NCBI GenBank assembly: GCA_013298165.1
Contig: JAAFJU010000023.1
Span: forward strand, 1-46,248
Direction: 5' to 3'
DNA from: Synechococcales cyanobacterium bin31.maxbin.ball.101
GTDB taxonomy: Bacteria; Cyanobacteriota; Cyanobacteriia; Leptolyngbyales; Leptolyngbyaceae
DNA: 46,248 bases
The translations under genes and the position numbers were made by a program. Each line of letters opens with the position of its first letter. The first letter of the stretch is position 1. The notes beneath the pieces were generated by a model. The model was not told the origin of the DNA. It did no database searches and saw nothing but the letters and a program-made list of their open reading frames with translations. This document shows positions 32,886-41,309 of this stretch, in pieces.

Positions 32886-32999
32886 CCCGATCCCCCTAAC
32901 CCCCTTAAAAAGGGGGAACCAGAAAAAGAGTATATTTACTCAAAATCTTTTAATTTTACTCAAAGTCCCCCTTTGTAAGGGGGATTTAGGGGGATCGGG
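32886..32999. repeat. 114-bp MITE-like element with 14-bp perfect terminal inverted repeats
   Basis: CCCGATCCCCCTAA (32886-32899) is exactly inverted at TTAGGGGGATCGGG (32986-32999). Inside each end is another C-run/G-run pair (CCCCCTTAAAAAGGGGG at about 32899-32915; CCCCCTTTGTAAGGGGG at about 32967-32983), and the core is AT-rich. It lies between the convergent HEAT-STAND and AAA-like genes and may fold to end transcription. It codes for nothing; it is probably a non-autonomous repeat of a type common in cyanobacteria. Confidence 0.8.
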
Positions 33000-33040
33000 A
33001 TGTGTGGCAATAATAGACTGATTTGGTATTGGGCCGATCG

Positions 33041-34468
33041 TTAATGCGATCGCAGCCACCAAGCCAACCCAAACCCGATCGCAAACCCGATCGCTAGCCC
33101 TACGAGCAAAATGCGCATCGAACGTTTGCGCGAACCTGCCACAGATTGCTTCTTAGCAGGTTCCGTTGAGTTTGGGTCGGTGGGTTCGAGATAGATGACG
33201 GGATTTCCCTGACGCCGATCGGCCAGCTTGCGGCGATTGCCTTCCGCTAATTGGAGATTTTCACGATCGGAACGACGGGCCATGATCACCTGAATCAACG
33301 CCTGCTGCTGCTCTAACCACGCCGCAGAAAAGATCTCTTGGTACAGTCGATTTTTGACGACCAGACCTTCATTGGTCCGTTCTACAAGACCCGTTAAACT
33401 AAATTCCAAGGTGAGACTGTTGAGATCCTTTAGGGCTAGATTTTCGGTGTTGGGTTCATCCAAGATTTCTTGCATTCCAAAGGGCTTTCGGGAATCCAAA
33501 ATAGAGGCGTAGAGCTTCAGCAAGGAGGGAGATCTGGGACTTTGGAGGAGTCGATCGCGAATGGTGCGTAAATGCTCAGGATTATCCTTCACTTCCCAAT
33601 CCTGTAGCAAATGAGTATGAACCAATTGATCGACCCAATAGCCCTCCGTTCCGGGCGGCAATAGCAGTTTGCCTTGAATGCTGGATTCACAGGCTTTAGC
33701 CGCTAAGGTACAAAGTTTTTGCGTGAGAAAGGGCTGACCATTGGTCCAGCGCAAAATCTCGCGGAGGACATTCATGGGTTGCGGGACATAGTCTACCAGT
33801 CCCTGCGCTAAGGGAAAGACTTCATGCTCTTTAAACCCAGTCAGACTGATGGCTCGCCCGAGATTAAACCCCGAGGCTTGCGGATCATTCATTAAGTCGT
33901 AGGGCGTGGTGACACCCAAGAGCGCCCAAGTGATGCGTTGAAAGGTGGGATTGCTGGATCTACGATCGTAAATGGCGCGTAAAAAAACAAAGAAATCATC
34001 CAATGCAAAAGGCAATCCTAACGTGTGATCAATTTCGTCTAAAAAGATCACCACAGGGTCCGAAACCTGTTCTAAAAAGAACTCAAAAAAAGCCGTTAAA
34101 CGAGCAATGACCGATAGGGCCTCATGGTCCCGCCACCATTTTGGAACGTGAATATCCAATTCAAAACTTTGAGCTACAGAACAGGCAAAGGAGGCATACC
34201 ACTGTTCAGGAGTCGTTAATTGAGATCCCAGTAGCGTTGCATCAATCACCCCACAGCGCACGCCCTGTAGCTGCAATTCACGCATGGCCCGCACCCGCAG
34301 ACTGGATTTGCCCATTTGCCTTGCATTAAAGACGTAGCAAAATTCTCCGTCGCGTAATGCCTGCAAGAAATCTAAATCGGCCTGACGAACCACGTAGCTC
34401 AGAGCGTCCCATCCCAGACTCCCTCCAACTTGATATCGATAATCCACAGGTTTTGAGTCCCAATTCAT
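33041..34468 (-). CDS. AAA-like (PF14516-type) ATPase with C-terminal membrane anchor
   Basis: A 475-residue protein beginning YQVGGSLGWDALSYVVRQADLDFLQALRDGEFCYVFNARQMGKSSL. NARQMGKSSLRVRAM (about 48-62) is the P-loop of the AAA-like family, which is much expanded in cyanobacteria. Walker B is PVVIFLDEIDHTLGL (about 138-152). A sensor-like WALLGVTTPYDLM, GFKEHEV and WTNGQPFLTQKLC with a helical lid follow. The C-terminus has a basic region (KKQSVAGSRKRS) and one transmembrane helix (about 451-471), so the ATPase is cytosolic and tail-anchored. Other family members are fused to WD40, PAS or kinase domains; this one has none. It is the last gene of the minus-strand signalling cluster, 63 bases after the REC-PAS gene, which suggests the ATPase is a target or modulator of that pathway. 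Confidence 0.85.
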   Translation of the reverse strand: MNWDSKPVDYRYQVGGSLGWDALSYVVRQADLDFLQALRDGEFCYVFNARQMGKSSLRVRAMRELQLQGVRCGVIDATLLGSQLTTPEQWYASFACSVAQSFELDIHVPKWWRDHEALSVIARLTAFFEFFLEQVSDPVVIFLDEIDHTLGLPFALDDFFVFLRAIYDRRSSNPTFQRITWALLGVTTPYDLMNDPQASGFNLGRAISLTGFKEHEVFPLAQGLVDYVPQPMNVLREILRWTNGQPFLTQKLCTLAAKACESSIQGKLLLPPGTEGYWVDQLVHTHLLQDWEVKDNPEHLRTIRDRLLQSPRSPSLLKLYASILDSRKPFGMQEILDEPNTENLALKDLNSLTLEFSLTGLVERTNEGLVVKNRLYQEIFSAAWLEQQQALIQVIMARRSDRENLQLAEGNRRKLADRRQGNPVIYLEPTDPNSTEPAKKQSVAGSRKRSMRILLVGLAIGFAIGFGLAWWLRSH

Positions 34469-34476
34469 GCAGTACG

Positions 34477-34546
34477 TCTATGCTGGAAAATCTATGCTAA
34501 AAGTCTAAGCCAAAAGTCTAAGCTGGAAAATCTATGCTGGAAAATC
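34477..34546. repeat. 13-14 bp imperfect tandem repeat spanning a gene end
   Basis: About five units of the form TCTATGCTGGAAAA / TCTAAGCCAAAAG run from 34477 to about 34546. They cover the whole spacer between the REC-PAS and AAA-like genes and include the last codons and stop of the REC-PAS gene (stop 34532-34534). Changes in unit number would alter the spacing and possibly the C-terminus of the upstream product. Confidence 0.75.
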
Positions 34547-35677
34547 TCGTTTGAGCGAATCTGAGGCACTCGATCGATCGGCTTGTTTTCGATCGGTGAT
34601 ATCTCGAACCGTTCCTTCCAAGGTATAGATCAAACCTGTTTCATCTTGAATCAGTCGCACAGATTCCGAAATCCATCGAGCCTCTCCGCACACCGTCTGA
34701 ATCGGGGACTCAAACTGGACGACGGATTCAAACTGCTGTAGACAGGTGACAAGTTCTGCCCAGCGAGCGGGACTGCGATAGACCTGCTGCGCAATGGAGG
34801 AGACCTGAGCGACGACTTGCTCCGGGCGACTGTAGCCGAGAATCTTTGCATAGGCTGGATTGACCGCAATGAACTTACCATCCACGCTAGCGCGATAAAA
34901 ACCATCCAGCGATCGTTCCCAAAAGCCATCGTAATGACGACCTTCATCAGCGATCGGGGTCTTGGACTGAGCCTTAAGGTGATCCTGAAGGCGTTTCAGG
35001 GTGAGTTGGTGTTCGATGCGGACGAGGAGTTCCTCGATTTGGATGGGCTTGGTGAGGTAGTCTACGCCCCCGAGATTAAAGGCTCTCACCTTATCGAGGG
35101 GTTCATGAATCGCACTCATGAAAATGACGGGAATGTCGGCGGTTTGCTCATCGGCCTTGAGCCGTTCGCAGACTTCATAGCCATCGAGACCCGGCATCAT
35201 AATGTCCAACAAAATCAAACTGGGTTCGATCGTGGGAATGTGATTGAGAGCAACCGAGCCGCTGATGGCACTACAGACCTCATAGCCCTGCTGCGTCAAT
35301 GCTTGCGTAAAAAACCGCAGCACTTCCGGCGTATCGTCCACCACCAAAATCGTCCCTTTTCGGTGGTTATCATCGAGTCGTAGCCCGATCATCTGCAGAA
35401 TTTCGGTTTCGATGCCTTTGACGGAGTCTTGGTGGATGGCCCCTTGACTAATCAACGTCTGATGTTCTAAGGCAAGGCGTTCTAAGCGCAGATGGCCATC
35501 CTGGGAGGCGGAACGCTGGTGGTTTTTGGCCGTTGGGGGCTGCTCTTTTGCGTCATCTAAGATCAGCCGATCGAGGTTCTGGCGAATCAGTTGAGTGAGA
35601 TAGTATCGAGTGATGGGGGACAGCTCAATTTGACTGAGAAGACTCAGGGGTTGCTGCGATAAATGTTGAGTGGTCAT
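34532..35677 (-). CDS. Response-regulator receiver plus PAS protein without an output domain
   Basis: A 381-residue protein. Residues 1-105 form an unrecognised helical region (QPLSLLSQIELSPITRYYLTQLIRQNLDRL). A receiver domain follows at about 108-228 (ILVVDDTPEVLRFF, phosphoacceptor Asp158 in LILLDIMMPGLDGYEVCERL, and the Lys of YLTKPIQ). A PAS/PAC unit covers about 250-370 (FWERSLDGFYRASVDGKFIAVNPAYAKILGYSRPE, ending EGTVRDITDRKQA). No kinase, GGDEF or DNA-binding domain follows, so it probably works by protein contact. GTG 35680 and ATG 35677 are adjacent; AGGAG lies upstream of both, and I use the ATG. It follows the REC-histidine kinase by about 85 bases in the same cluster, so phosphotransfer from one of the two kinases is likely. 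The C-terminal codons lie within a tandem repeat. Confidence 0.88.
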   Translation of the reverse strand: MTTQHLSQQPLSLLSQIELSPITRYYLTQLIRQNLDRLILDDAKEQPPTAKNHQRSASQDGHLRLERLALEHQTLISQGAIHQDSVKGIETEILQMIGLRLDDNHRKGTILVVDDTPEVLRFFTQALTQQGYEVCSAISGSVALNHIPTIEPSLILLDIMMPGLDGYEVCERLKADEQTADIPVIFMSAIHEPLDKVRAFNLGGVDYLTKPIQIEELLVRIEHQLTLKRLQDHLKAQSKTPIADEGRHYDGFWERSLDGFYRASVDGKFIAVNPAYAKILGYSRPEQVVAQVSSIAQQVYRSPARWAELVTCLQQFESVVQFESPIQTVCGEARWISESVRLIQDETGLIYTLEGTVRDITDRKQADRSSASDSLKRDFPA

Positions 35678-35762
35678 CACGCAATGCTCCTAGGGACCTG
35701 GGTCAGTCGAGAGTGAATGAAATGCGGCATCACAGGATAAAATTTTTGGATCATAACTTAGT

Positions 35763-37124
35763 CTATCGTTGCCGCTGAGGAATCTCAAGTGAAAAGATGG
35801 TTTCTCCATGACTGCGGCTTTCGAGGATACGTCCACCATGCTGGATTTGGATGATTTGGTAGCTGGTGGATAGACCGAGTCCGGTCCCTTGACCAATGGG
35901 TTTAGTGGTGAAAAACGGATCGAACATGCGCGATCGGATCGCCTCAGGAATCCCTAAGCCTGTATCTCGAATCTGAACCTGAATCCAGTCATTGTCGAGG
36001 GTGTTGGTGACAATTTTAATGCTCGGCAAGGGAGGTTCACTGACTGGACTTTCATTCACTTTGGAAACCGTCTTTCTTCCAGCTTCATCCAAGGCATCCA
36101 GGGCGTTACTGAGGAGATGCATGAAGACCTGATTAAGCTGCCCTGCATAGCATTCAACGGGGGGCAAGCTACCATATTCGCGACAGATTTCCACGTCCGA
36201 TCGGACGCCATTCGCCGCAAAGCGATGCTGCAATAACAGCAGGGCACTTTCAATGCCTTCATGGATGTCGGTGCATTGCAAGGCGGACTCGTCGAGGCGG
36301 GAAAAGACCTGAAGGGATTGCACAATGGCGACAATTCTGGCGGTGCCCACTTCCATGGAGGCAATGAGTTTAGGCAAGTCCGCTCGGATAAAGTCCAAAT
36401 CCATGGCCTTGGTCTGCGATCGTAAACTAGCAGGTAACTCGGGAAAAGCGGATTGATAGGCAGCCATCAAATCCAAAAGCTGCTGTGTATAGCTGGCGGT
36501 ATGGGAGAGATTGCCCTGAATGAAGTTAATGGGATTGTTGATTTCGTGGGTCACGCCTGCCACCAGTTGGCCGAGGCTCGACATCTTTTCGGTTTGGATC
36601 ATTTGGACTTGGGCGCGATTGAGATCTTGCAGGGCTTGCTCTAGCCGATCGCGCTTTTGGGTCAGTTCCAGTTCCACCTGTTTGCGGGCTTCGATTTCGG
36701 CTTGCAATTGGGTGTTTTGCACAGCCAAATCCTGCTGCAACCGCCGAATCATTAAATGGTGGGCGACCCGAGCCAGGACTTCTTTAATCTGAAAGGGTTT
36801 AGTAATGTAGTCCATTCCCCCCACTTGAAACGCCCGCACCTTATCACGGGCATCATTCAATGCACTGATAAAAAGGACAGGAATATTCTGAGTTTCAGCA
36901 TTCTTTTTCAGATGTTCGCAAACTTCATAGCCATCCATGTCAGGCATCATGATGTCTAACAAAATCAAGTCCGGAGACACATCTGCGACACAATTGAGAG
37001 CTTCAGGTCCACTGGCAGCGCGGAAGACGCTGTAATGTTGTCGTTCTAATACGACCTCTAATAAATCCAAGTTATCTGGATGGTCATCGACGACTAGAAT
37101 CCGCGCTGGAGAGGAGTGGGTCAT
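35763..37124 (-). CDS. Receiver plus histidine kinase hybrid (REC-HisKA-HATPase)
   Basis: A 453-residue cytosolic kinase. A receiver domain at about 8-125 has the acidic pair VVDDHPDN, phosphoacceptor Asp57 in LILLDIMMPDMDGYEVCE, and Lys109 in YITKPFQ. A coiled coil (about 128-185) leads to the dimerisation/phosphoacceptor helix with His193 in GQLVAGVTHEINNPINFI, and then the ATP-binding lobe with LSNALDAL (N box), IQIRDTGLGIPEAI (G1) and FFTTKPIGQGTGLGLS (G2). An N-terminal receiver on a soluble kinase suggests it is itself controlled by phosphotransfer, plausibly from the CHASE2 kinase encoded 97 bases upstream. No membrane or other sensor domain is present. All catalytic motifs are intact. 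Confidence 0.93.
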   Translation of the reverse strand: MTHSSPARILVVDDHPDNLDLLEVVLERQHYSVFRAASGPEALNCVADVSPDLILLDIMMPDMDGYEVCEHLKKNAETQNIPVLFISALNDARDKVRAFQVGGMDYITKPFQIKEVLARVAHHLMIRRLQQDLAVQNTQLQAEIEARKQVELELTQKRDRLEQALQDLNRAQVQMIQTEKMSSLGQLVAGVTHEINNPINFIQGNLSHTASYTQQLLDLMAAYQSAFPELPASLRSQTKAMDLDFIRADLPKLIASMEVGTARIVAIVQSLQVFSRLDESALQCTDIHEGIESALLLLQHRFAANGVRSDVEICREYGSLPPVECYAGQLNQVFMHLLSNALDALDEAGRKTVSKVNESPVSEPPLPSIKIVTNTLDNDWIQVQIRDTGLGIPEAIRSRMFDPFFTTKPIGQGTGLGLSTSYQIIQIQHGGRILESRSHGETIFSLEIPQRQR

Positions 37125-37221
37125 ATCCTAAAAACACAAGCTAAACATCAACCACCGCGCCTTATAGATTCAGCTTTCTTAACCTTATCATTTACCAATG
37201 CCTTAATTTTTGCCGCAGCCC

Positions 37222-39636
37222 TTAATTTTTAGAATTGGGGACTTGCAGACGAGGCGAGGTGGATTCTGATTCGAGACTGCGTTGAAGCAGCCGTTGGATG
37301 TCATCGAACTGAAAGGCTTCGATCGCTTGAATCAGATACTGTTTTAACTCTAGATAGTCGGAGTCTAATTCCATCAGTAGGGCCTGGGCACGATCGACAT
37401 TCAGCCGCGTCACACTGTACAAAAATCGCTCCCGCCAATCCACCGAAACGGTTTTCAGTGACTTGAGCCAAGGTTCTGACGTCAAAGCGTCCTCTAAGGC
37501 ATCCTCTGCTTGATGGGAAAAATCGTCTAATTCAACAGAGTGATCTCCAAAGCGACCTGAAGGTTGGGACGGCTGCCAGATCTGCGGCTCATTCTGAGGA
37601 AGTCGCAAGGGAAGGGTCACTTGAAAAATACTGCCCACGCCTAACGTACTCTGGACCGTTAAGGATCCGCCTAAAATCTGAGCAAACTGTTGACTAATGG
37701 CCAGCCCCAACCCGGTCCCGACGGGCTGGGTGACTTTAGAGGAGTGCGATCGGCTCTGATAGAAGGGCACAAAAATTCGATCGCATTCTTCGGGTGCAAT
37801 GCCGCACCCCGTATCCGCCACTCGAAATTGTAATCTCGCGCCCTTCAGCGACACCGTCAGCATCACCTGACCTTGACGGGTAAACTTAATGGCATTTCCC
37901 AGTAAGTTAATCAGGATTTGCCGCAGTTTTCGTTCATCGGTCTCAATCACCTTCGGTAAGTCAGTGGCCATGACCAATTCAAAGGCAATCCCCTTGGCTT
38001 CAGCCTGGGTCCGAAACAACTGACTCAGCGTCGTAATCAAGTCAAGTAGGGGCAGGGGGGTGGGCTGGTAATCGACCTTACTGGCTTCTAGACGCGATAG
38101 ATCCAGGACATCATTAATCATCTCCAGCAAATGGGTCACACTGCGATCGATGGAATTCAGATAGTCCTGCTGCTGGGGTTGTAACCCCTCACTCTGCTGC
38201 ATCAGCTCACTGCTGCCCAAAATAATCGTCAGCGGCGTCCGAAATTCATGGTTCATACTGGCCAAAAAGGCACTCTTCGATCGATTGGCGATCTCGGCTT
38301 GCTGAAAGGAGAACTCCAACGCTTGATTTTTTTCCTGTAGCTCCAGGGTCCTCAGTTGAACCGTGCTTTCTAGGGTTCGGGAGTAGGACTCTAGTTGCCC
38401 ATAGGACTGCTGCAATGCTGACCATAAACGACTGCTCTGGCCTAGGACACTGCCGCCCAAAAGTGCCGTCGCCGCTGCCATCATCGGCACCCACCACCCC
38501 AGCGTAAAGGCCCCATACCCCAGCCCAAACAAGACCAACCAACCAGCACAAACACTCAGACCCAGAGTCCATCGACGCGGACTGAAGCAGCCTAAGATCG
38601 TCCCCAAGGTCCCCCAACAGACCATCCACCCCAGACTCCATTCCCAGGACAAAGCTTGTAAGGTTGAGCGGTGGCCTTGGGCGGCCCCTACGAGTTGAGC
38701 CGCCAAGTCTCCATGCACCTCAACCCCTGCCCAAGAGGTCTGCGGACTATTGCTGTAGGGGACGTAAAACCGATCGCCCAAACTGGAGGCAGTGGTGCCG
38801 ATTAATACGATTTTGTCTCGGAGTAAACCGGGCGGAACGGTTTGGGTGAAGACGTCTGTGATGGATACTGCGATCGGACGGTGCTGAGCAGGGTAGAAGT
38901 TCGAGAGAATCTGGTAGCCTCCGGTATCGGCTCTGACATAGCCACTCACATTTTCGGTTAGGGGACTAAAGGTCGCTTTTCCAAGCTGGACTCGGTTTTC
39001 AGTGAGGGGTTTGACGGTGATATTTTCTTTGGCTAAGTATTCCAGCGCGAGTCTTGTGCCCAGGGTGTAGTAGGTCTGATTCGATCGGTCTTTGAGGGAA
39101 ATCAACGCCCGTCGAATTTTGCCATCGCTGTCTAGCACAATATCACTGGCGGCAATTTGGCTATTCGCTTGGAGGACGGGCATGGGAGGGACTTGAGCAG
39201 ATTGGGCCTCCCCGGCAACCCGTTTGATCCCGATGACGAGAGGAGACGATCTAAAAACGGTGTCTAAGGAAGCTTGGCCCGGTGGAACCGGGAGGTTGCG
39301 GTAGAGATCCAGCCCAATGACCCTGGGCTTCTCCGCCTGGATCAGACGCAACAGGGTCGCAAGTTGACTATCTTTGAGGGGATGCCCCCAGCGCTGAATG
39401 TCCTCTTCGGCGATCGTCACAATGACCACGGGATTGAAGAGATCTTTTCTCTCTTTACGAATACGAAAAGATTGGTCCAGGATCGCCCAGTCCAAGAGCT
39501 GAAATGCACCACTAAACTGGATTAGGCCAGTGACTAAGCTGACACCGCCTAAGACTGAGACGATCGCCTGAACCGATCGTTGGTAGGGCGATAGCCGGGT
39601 GACGATCCTGCGTAAATTTACCATGCAGGGTTCCAA
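37222..39636 (-). CDS. CHASE2-domain sensor histidine kinase
   Basis: An 804-residue membrane kinase. After an N-terminal membrane helix (about 23-45) comes an extracytoplasmic CHASE2 domain (about 50-335: FRIRKERKDLFNPVVIVTIAEEDIQRWGHPLKD, IGLDLYRNLPVPPG, DKIVLIGTTASSLGDRFYVPY), then about three transmembrane helices (about 345-410), a coiled linker, HisKA with His463 in SMNHEFRTPLTIILGSSEL, and HATPase with NLLGNAIKFT, VADTGCGIAPEE and GTGLGLAISQQFA. The C-terminal ~90 residues form a helical tail (ending IQAIEAFQFDDIQRLLQRSL) seen at the end of many cyanobacterial sensors; it is not a receiver. Either Met1 or Met5 could be the start. It follows the DUF928 gene by 18 bases, a common cyanobacterial pairing. 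The signal sensed by CHASE2 is unknown. Confidence 0.93.
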   Translation of the reverse strand: MEPCMVNLRRIVTRLSPYQRSVQAIVSVLGGVSLVTGLIQFSGAFQLLDWAILDQSFRIRKERKDLFNPVVIVTIAEEDIQRWGHPLKDSQLATLLRLIQAEKPRVIGLDLYRNLPVPPGQASLDTVFRSSPLVIGIKRVAGEAQSAQVPPMPVLQANSQIAASDIVLDSDGKIRRALISLKDRSNQTYYTLGTRLALEYLAKENITVKPLTENRVQLGKATFSPLTENVSGYVRADTGGYQILSNFYPAQHRPIAVSITDVFTQTVPPGLLRDKIVLIGTTASSLGDRFYVPYSNSPQTSWAGVEVHGDLAAQLVGAAQGHRSTLQALSWEWSLGWMVCWGTLGTILGCFSPRRWTLGLSVCAGWLVLFGLGYGAFTLGWWVPMMAAATALLGGSVLGQSSRLWSALQQSYGQLESYSRTLESTVQLRTLELQEKNQALEFSFQQAEIANRSKSAFLASMNHEFRTPLTIILGSSELMQQSEGLQPQQQDYLNSIDRSVTHLLEMINDVLDLSRLEASKVDYQPTPLPLLDLITTLSQLFRTQAEAKGIAFELVMATDLPKVIETDERKLRQILINLLGNAIKFTRQGQVMLTVSLKGARLQFRVADTGCGIAPEECDRIFVPFYQSRSHSSKVTQPVGTGLGLAISQQFAQILGGSLTVQSTLGVGSIFQVTLPLRLPQNEPQIWQPSQPSGRFGDHSVELDDFSHQAEDALEDALTSEPWLKSLKTVSVDWRERFLYSVTRLNVDRAQALLMELDSDYLELKQYLIQAIEAFQFDDIQRLLQRSLESESTSPRLQVPNSKN

Positions 39637-39654
39637 TGCTGAGAGATCAACCAG

Positions 39655-40419
39655 TTAACTACCACGAGATGGATTCAAGACCCGACTTTGCAGTAGGAGT
39701 GCTTGCCAAGACTCATCGGAAACCGATGAATTAACCTGTCCCTCACGTTTGCCTTGAATCCCGGCGTTATCAGATTTTATCCAGGTTATCCGATTATTTT
39801 CGCTCATCTTGGACATTGCGTCGAGCCAGTAATCAGAGCGAATTTTTTCAATCTCGTCTGACGCTAAGATGGATTGAGGCTGGTAAATGAGATTGCCTCG
39901 CACAACGGTGTCATTGGAAGGGCGATCGGCAGGGTCGCAGACTAACGCCACACTCCATCGATAGAGCCGTTTTGCCTGCAGCGCGGGAACATCCTGCGGC
40001 AGATCCAGGGCTGTCCATCCTGAGCCGATCGGGGCTGGAATCATGACCTGATAGCTATCGGTGACTCCGTTGGAGGGATTGGGGTCTAGGGCTTGAAGCG
40101 TAAACTCTAGTTCGATCGTCGGATGAGGGGGCAAATAGACCCAAAATTTAGGACGTTGCTGGGCTGTATAGCCCAAGCCTGAGGGCGGCGTCAACGTCTG
40201 CAACGCACTGCCATCTCGGGTCAGGCATCGCGAGGGTCCAGCGGGACGGGTGCCGCCGCCACTGGTTCCCTTGGGGGCACCACTTTTGGGCGGTGGCTCA
40301 AACGCATTGACCTGGGAACCCAGCGACATCATCAAGAGCGGCACCAAAACGAAGCTTCGAAAATTGGGGAATTTGAATCCAGGGTTCAGTTTAGAGAACC
40401 GAGAGAAGCTAAACTGCAT
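39655..40419 (-). CDS. DUF928 exported protein, partner of the CHASE2 kinase
   Basis: A 254-residue protein with an N-terminal signal or anchor (FVLVPLLMMSLGSQVNAFE) and a periplasmic domain. The pattern of GAPKGTSGGGTR-AGPSRC, LTPPSGLGYTAQQRPKFWVYLP, YRWSVALVCDPADRPSND--VRGNLIYQP and a helical C-terminus (SDEIEKIRSDYWLDAMSKM) matches the cyanobacterial DUF928 family. Two Cys (in PSRCLT and LVCDPADR) could form a disulphide. It is the first gene of the minus-strand cluster and lies only 18 bases before the CHASE2 kinase. A periplasmic co-sensor or ligand-presenting role for CHASE2 is a reasonable inference from this steady pairing, not a known function. Upstream, a 247-base gap (40420-40666) separates it from the divergent cytochrome b561 gene and should contain both promoters. 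Confidence 0.88.
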   Translation of the reverse strand: MQFSFSRFSKLNPGFKFPNFRSFVLVPLLMMSLGSQVNAFEPPPKSGAPKGTSGGGTRPAGPSRCLTRDGSALQTLTPPSGLGYTAQQRPKFWVYLPPHPTIELEFTLQALDPNPSNGVTDSYQVMIPAPIGSGWTALDLPQDVPALQAKRLYRWSVALVCDPADRPSNDTVVRGNLIYQPQSILASDEIEKIRSDYWLDAMSKMSENNRITWIKSDNAGIQGKREGQVNSSVSDESWQALLLQSRVLNPSRGS

Positions 40420-40666
40420 AGGACCTTAAAAATATAAATGAGTGTTTTCAGGAAATGTGATGAAATCAACAAGACTGTGCCCGATGACGCGGCAAGTCCC
40501 ATACCATTCCATCACATTTCATTTGGACGATCAGGACTAATTTCCCCCTCAAGGCCATTAAAAAAAATCCTGGACAATAATATGACTTAGTTGTGTCAAC
40601 TGAATGAATAAATCTTTGCGAACGATATAAAAATACAAACAAGATTCCCCCATTTGTTCTAACGCT

Positions 40667-41242
40667 ATGAAAGTTTTTCCCCTTCAATCGATCGCTGTTA
40701 AGGTCTTCCACTGGATCAACCTCTTCAGTGTGAGCGTCATGCTCCTCAGTGGCCTACAAATCTACAATGCCAATCCGGTCTTTGGCGGACGGGAGGGGTT
40801 GCATTTGCCGCCGATTCTGCTGCTGGGTGGGTGGTTGGCGGGTGGCCGGGATTGGCATTTTGCGGCGATGACGCTGTTCTCGGTCAATTTGTTTTGCTAC
40901 GGGCTGTATGTGTTGCTGAGTCGGCGTTGGAAGATTCGTTTTGTCAGTTCTCGGGATGTGAAAGCACTTCAGGGGGAGAATGTGAAACGGAAGTTTTATT
41001 CCTGGCATCGCATTGCCTATACGGCGATCGTTCCGGTGTTACTCATTGCGATTTTGAGTGGCATTGGAATGTATAAGTCGGCACAATTTGACTGGATTGT
41101 GAAGCTCTTTGGAGATGACTGGCAAGCCTTGCGCATTGCCCATTTTATGACCGTGCCGATCGTACTGACCTTCATCCCAATCCATGTGCTGTTAGCGCTG
41201 CGGGTGGGGCAGAAGAAGTTGATTGAATCGATGTTTTGGTAG
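40667..41242 (+). CDS. Cytochrome b561-type diheme membrane protein
   Basis: A 191-residue four-helix membrane protein of the bacterial cytochrome b561 / Ni-Fe hydrogenase cytochrome b family. Candidate heme-binding His residues lie in the expected helices: KVFHWINLFSV (His15), DWHFAAMTLFSVN (His64), FYSWHRIAYT and AHFMTVPIVLTFIPIHVLLA. Hydrophobic segments run about 14-32, 60-84, 113-132 and 155-176. Such proteins pass electrons between quinone and a soluble or periplasmic partner, often a molybdopterin oxidoreductase; no such partner is next to it here, and the adjacent genes are on the other strand. The ATG at 40667 gives a normal N-terminus for the family. The stop is followed directly by a 15-base tandem repeat. 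Confidence 0.88.
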   Translation: MKVFPLQSIAVKVFHWINLFSVSVMLLSGLQIYNANPVFGGREGLHLPPILLLGGWLAGGRDWHFAAMTLFSVNLFCYGLYVLLSRRWKIRFVSSRDVKALQGENVKRKFYSWHRIAYTAIVPVLLIAILSGIGMYKSAQFDWIVKLFGDDWQALRIAHFMTVPIVLTFIPIHVLLALRVGQKKLIESMFW

Positions 41243-41286
41243 TTGAAGTTTTGGGCGTTGAAGTTTTGGGCATTGAAGTTTTGGGC
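41242..41286. repeat. 15-bp tandem repeat, three units, after the cytochrome gene
   Basis: GTTGAAGTTTTGGGC occurs at 41242-41256 and 41257-41271, and once more with A for the first G at 41272-41286; a partial fourth unit follows. It starts at the last base of the cytochrome stop codon and fills most of the space to the convergent kinase gene. Confidence 0.85.
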
Positions 41287-41309
41287 GTTGAATGAGGCAG
41301 TTCGTCAGC

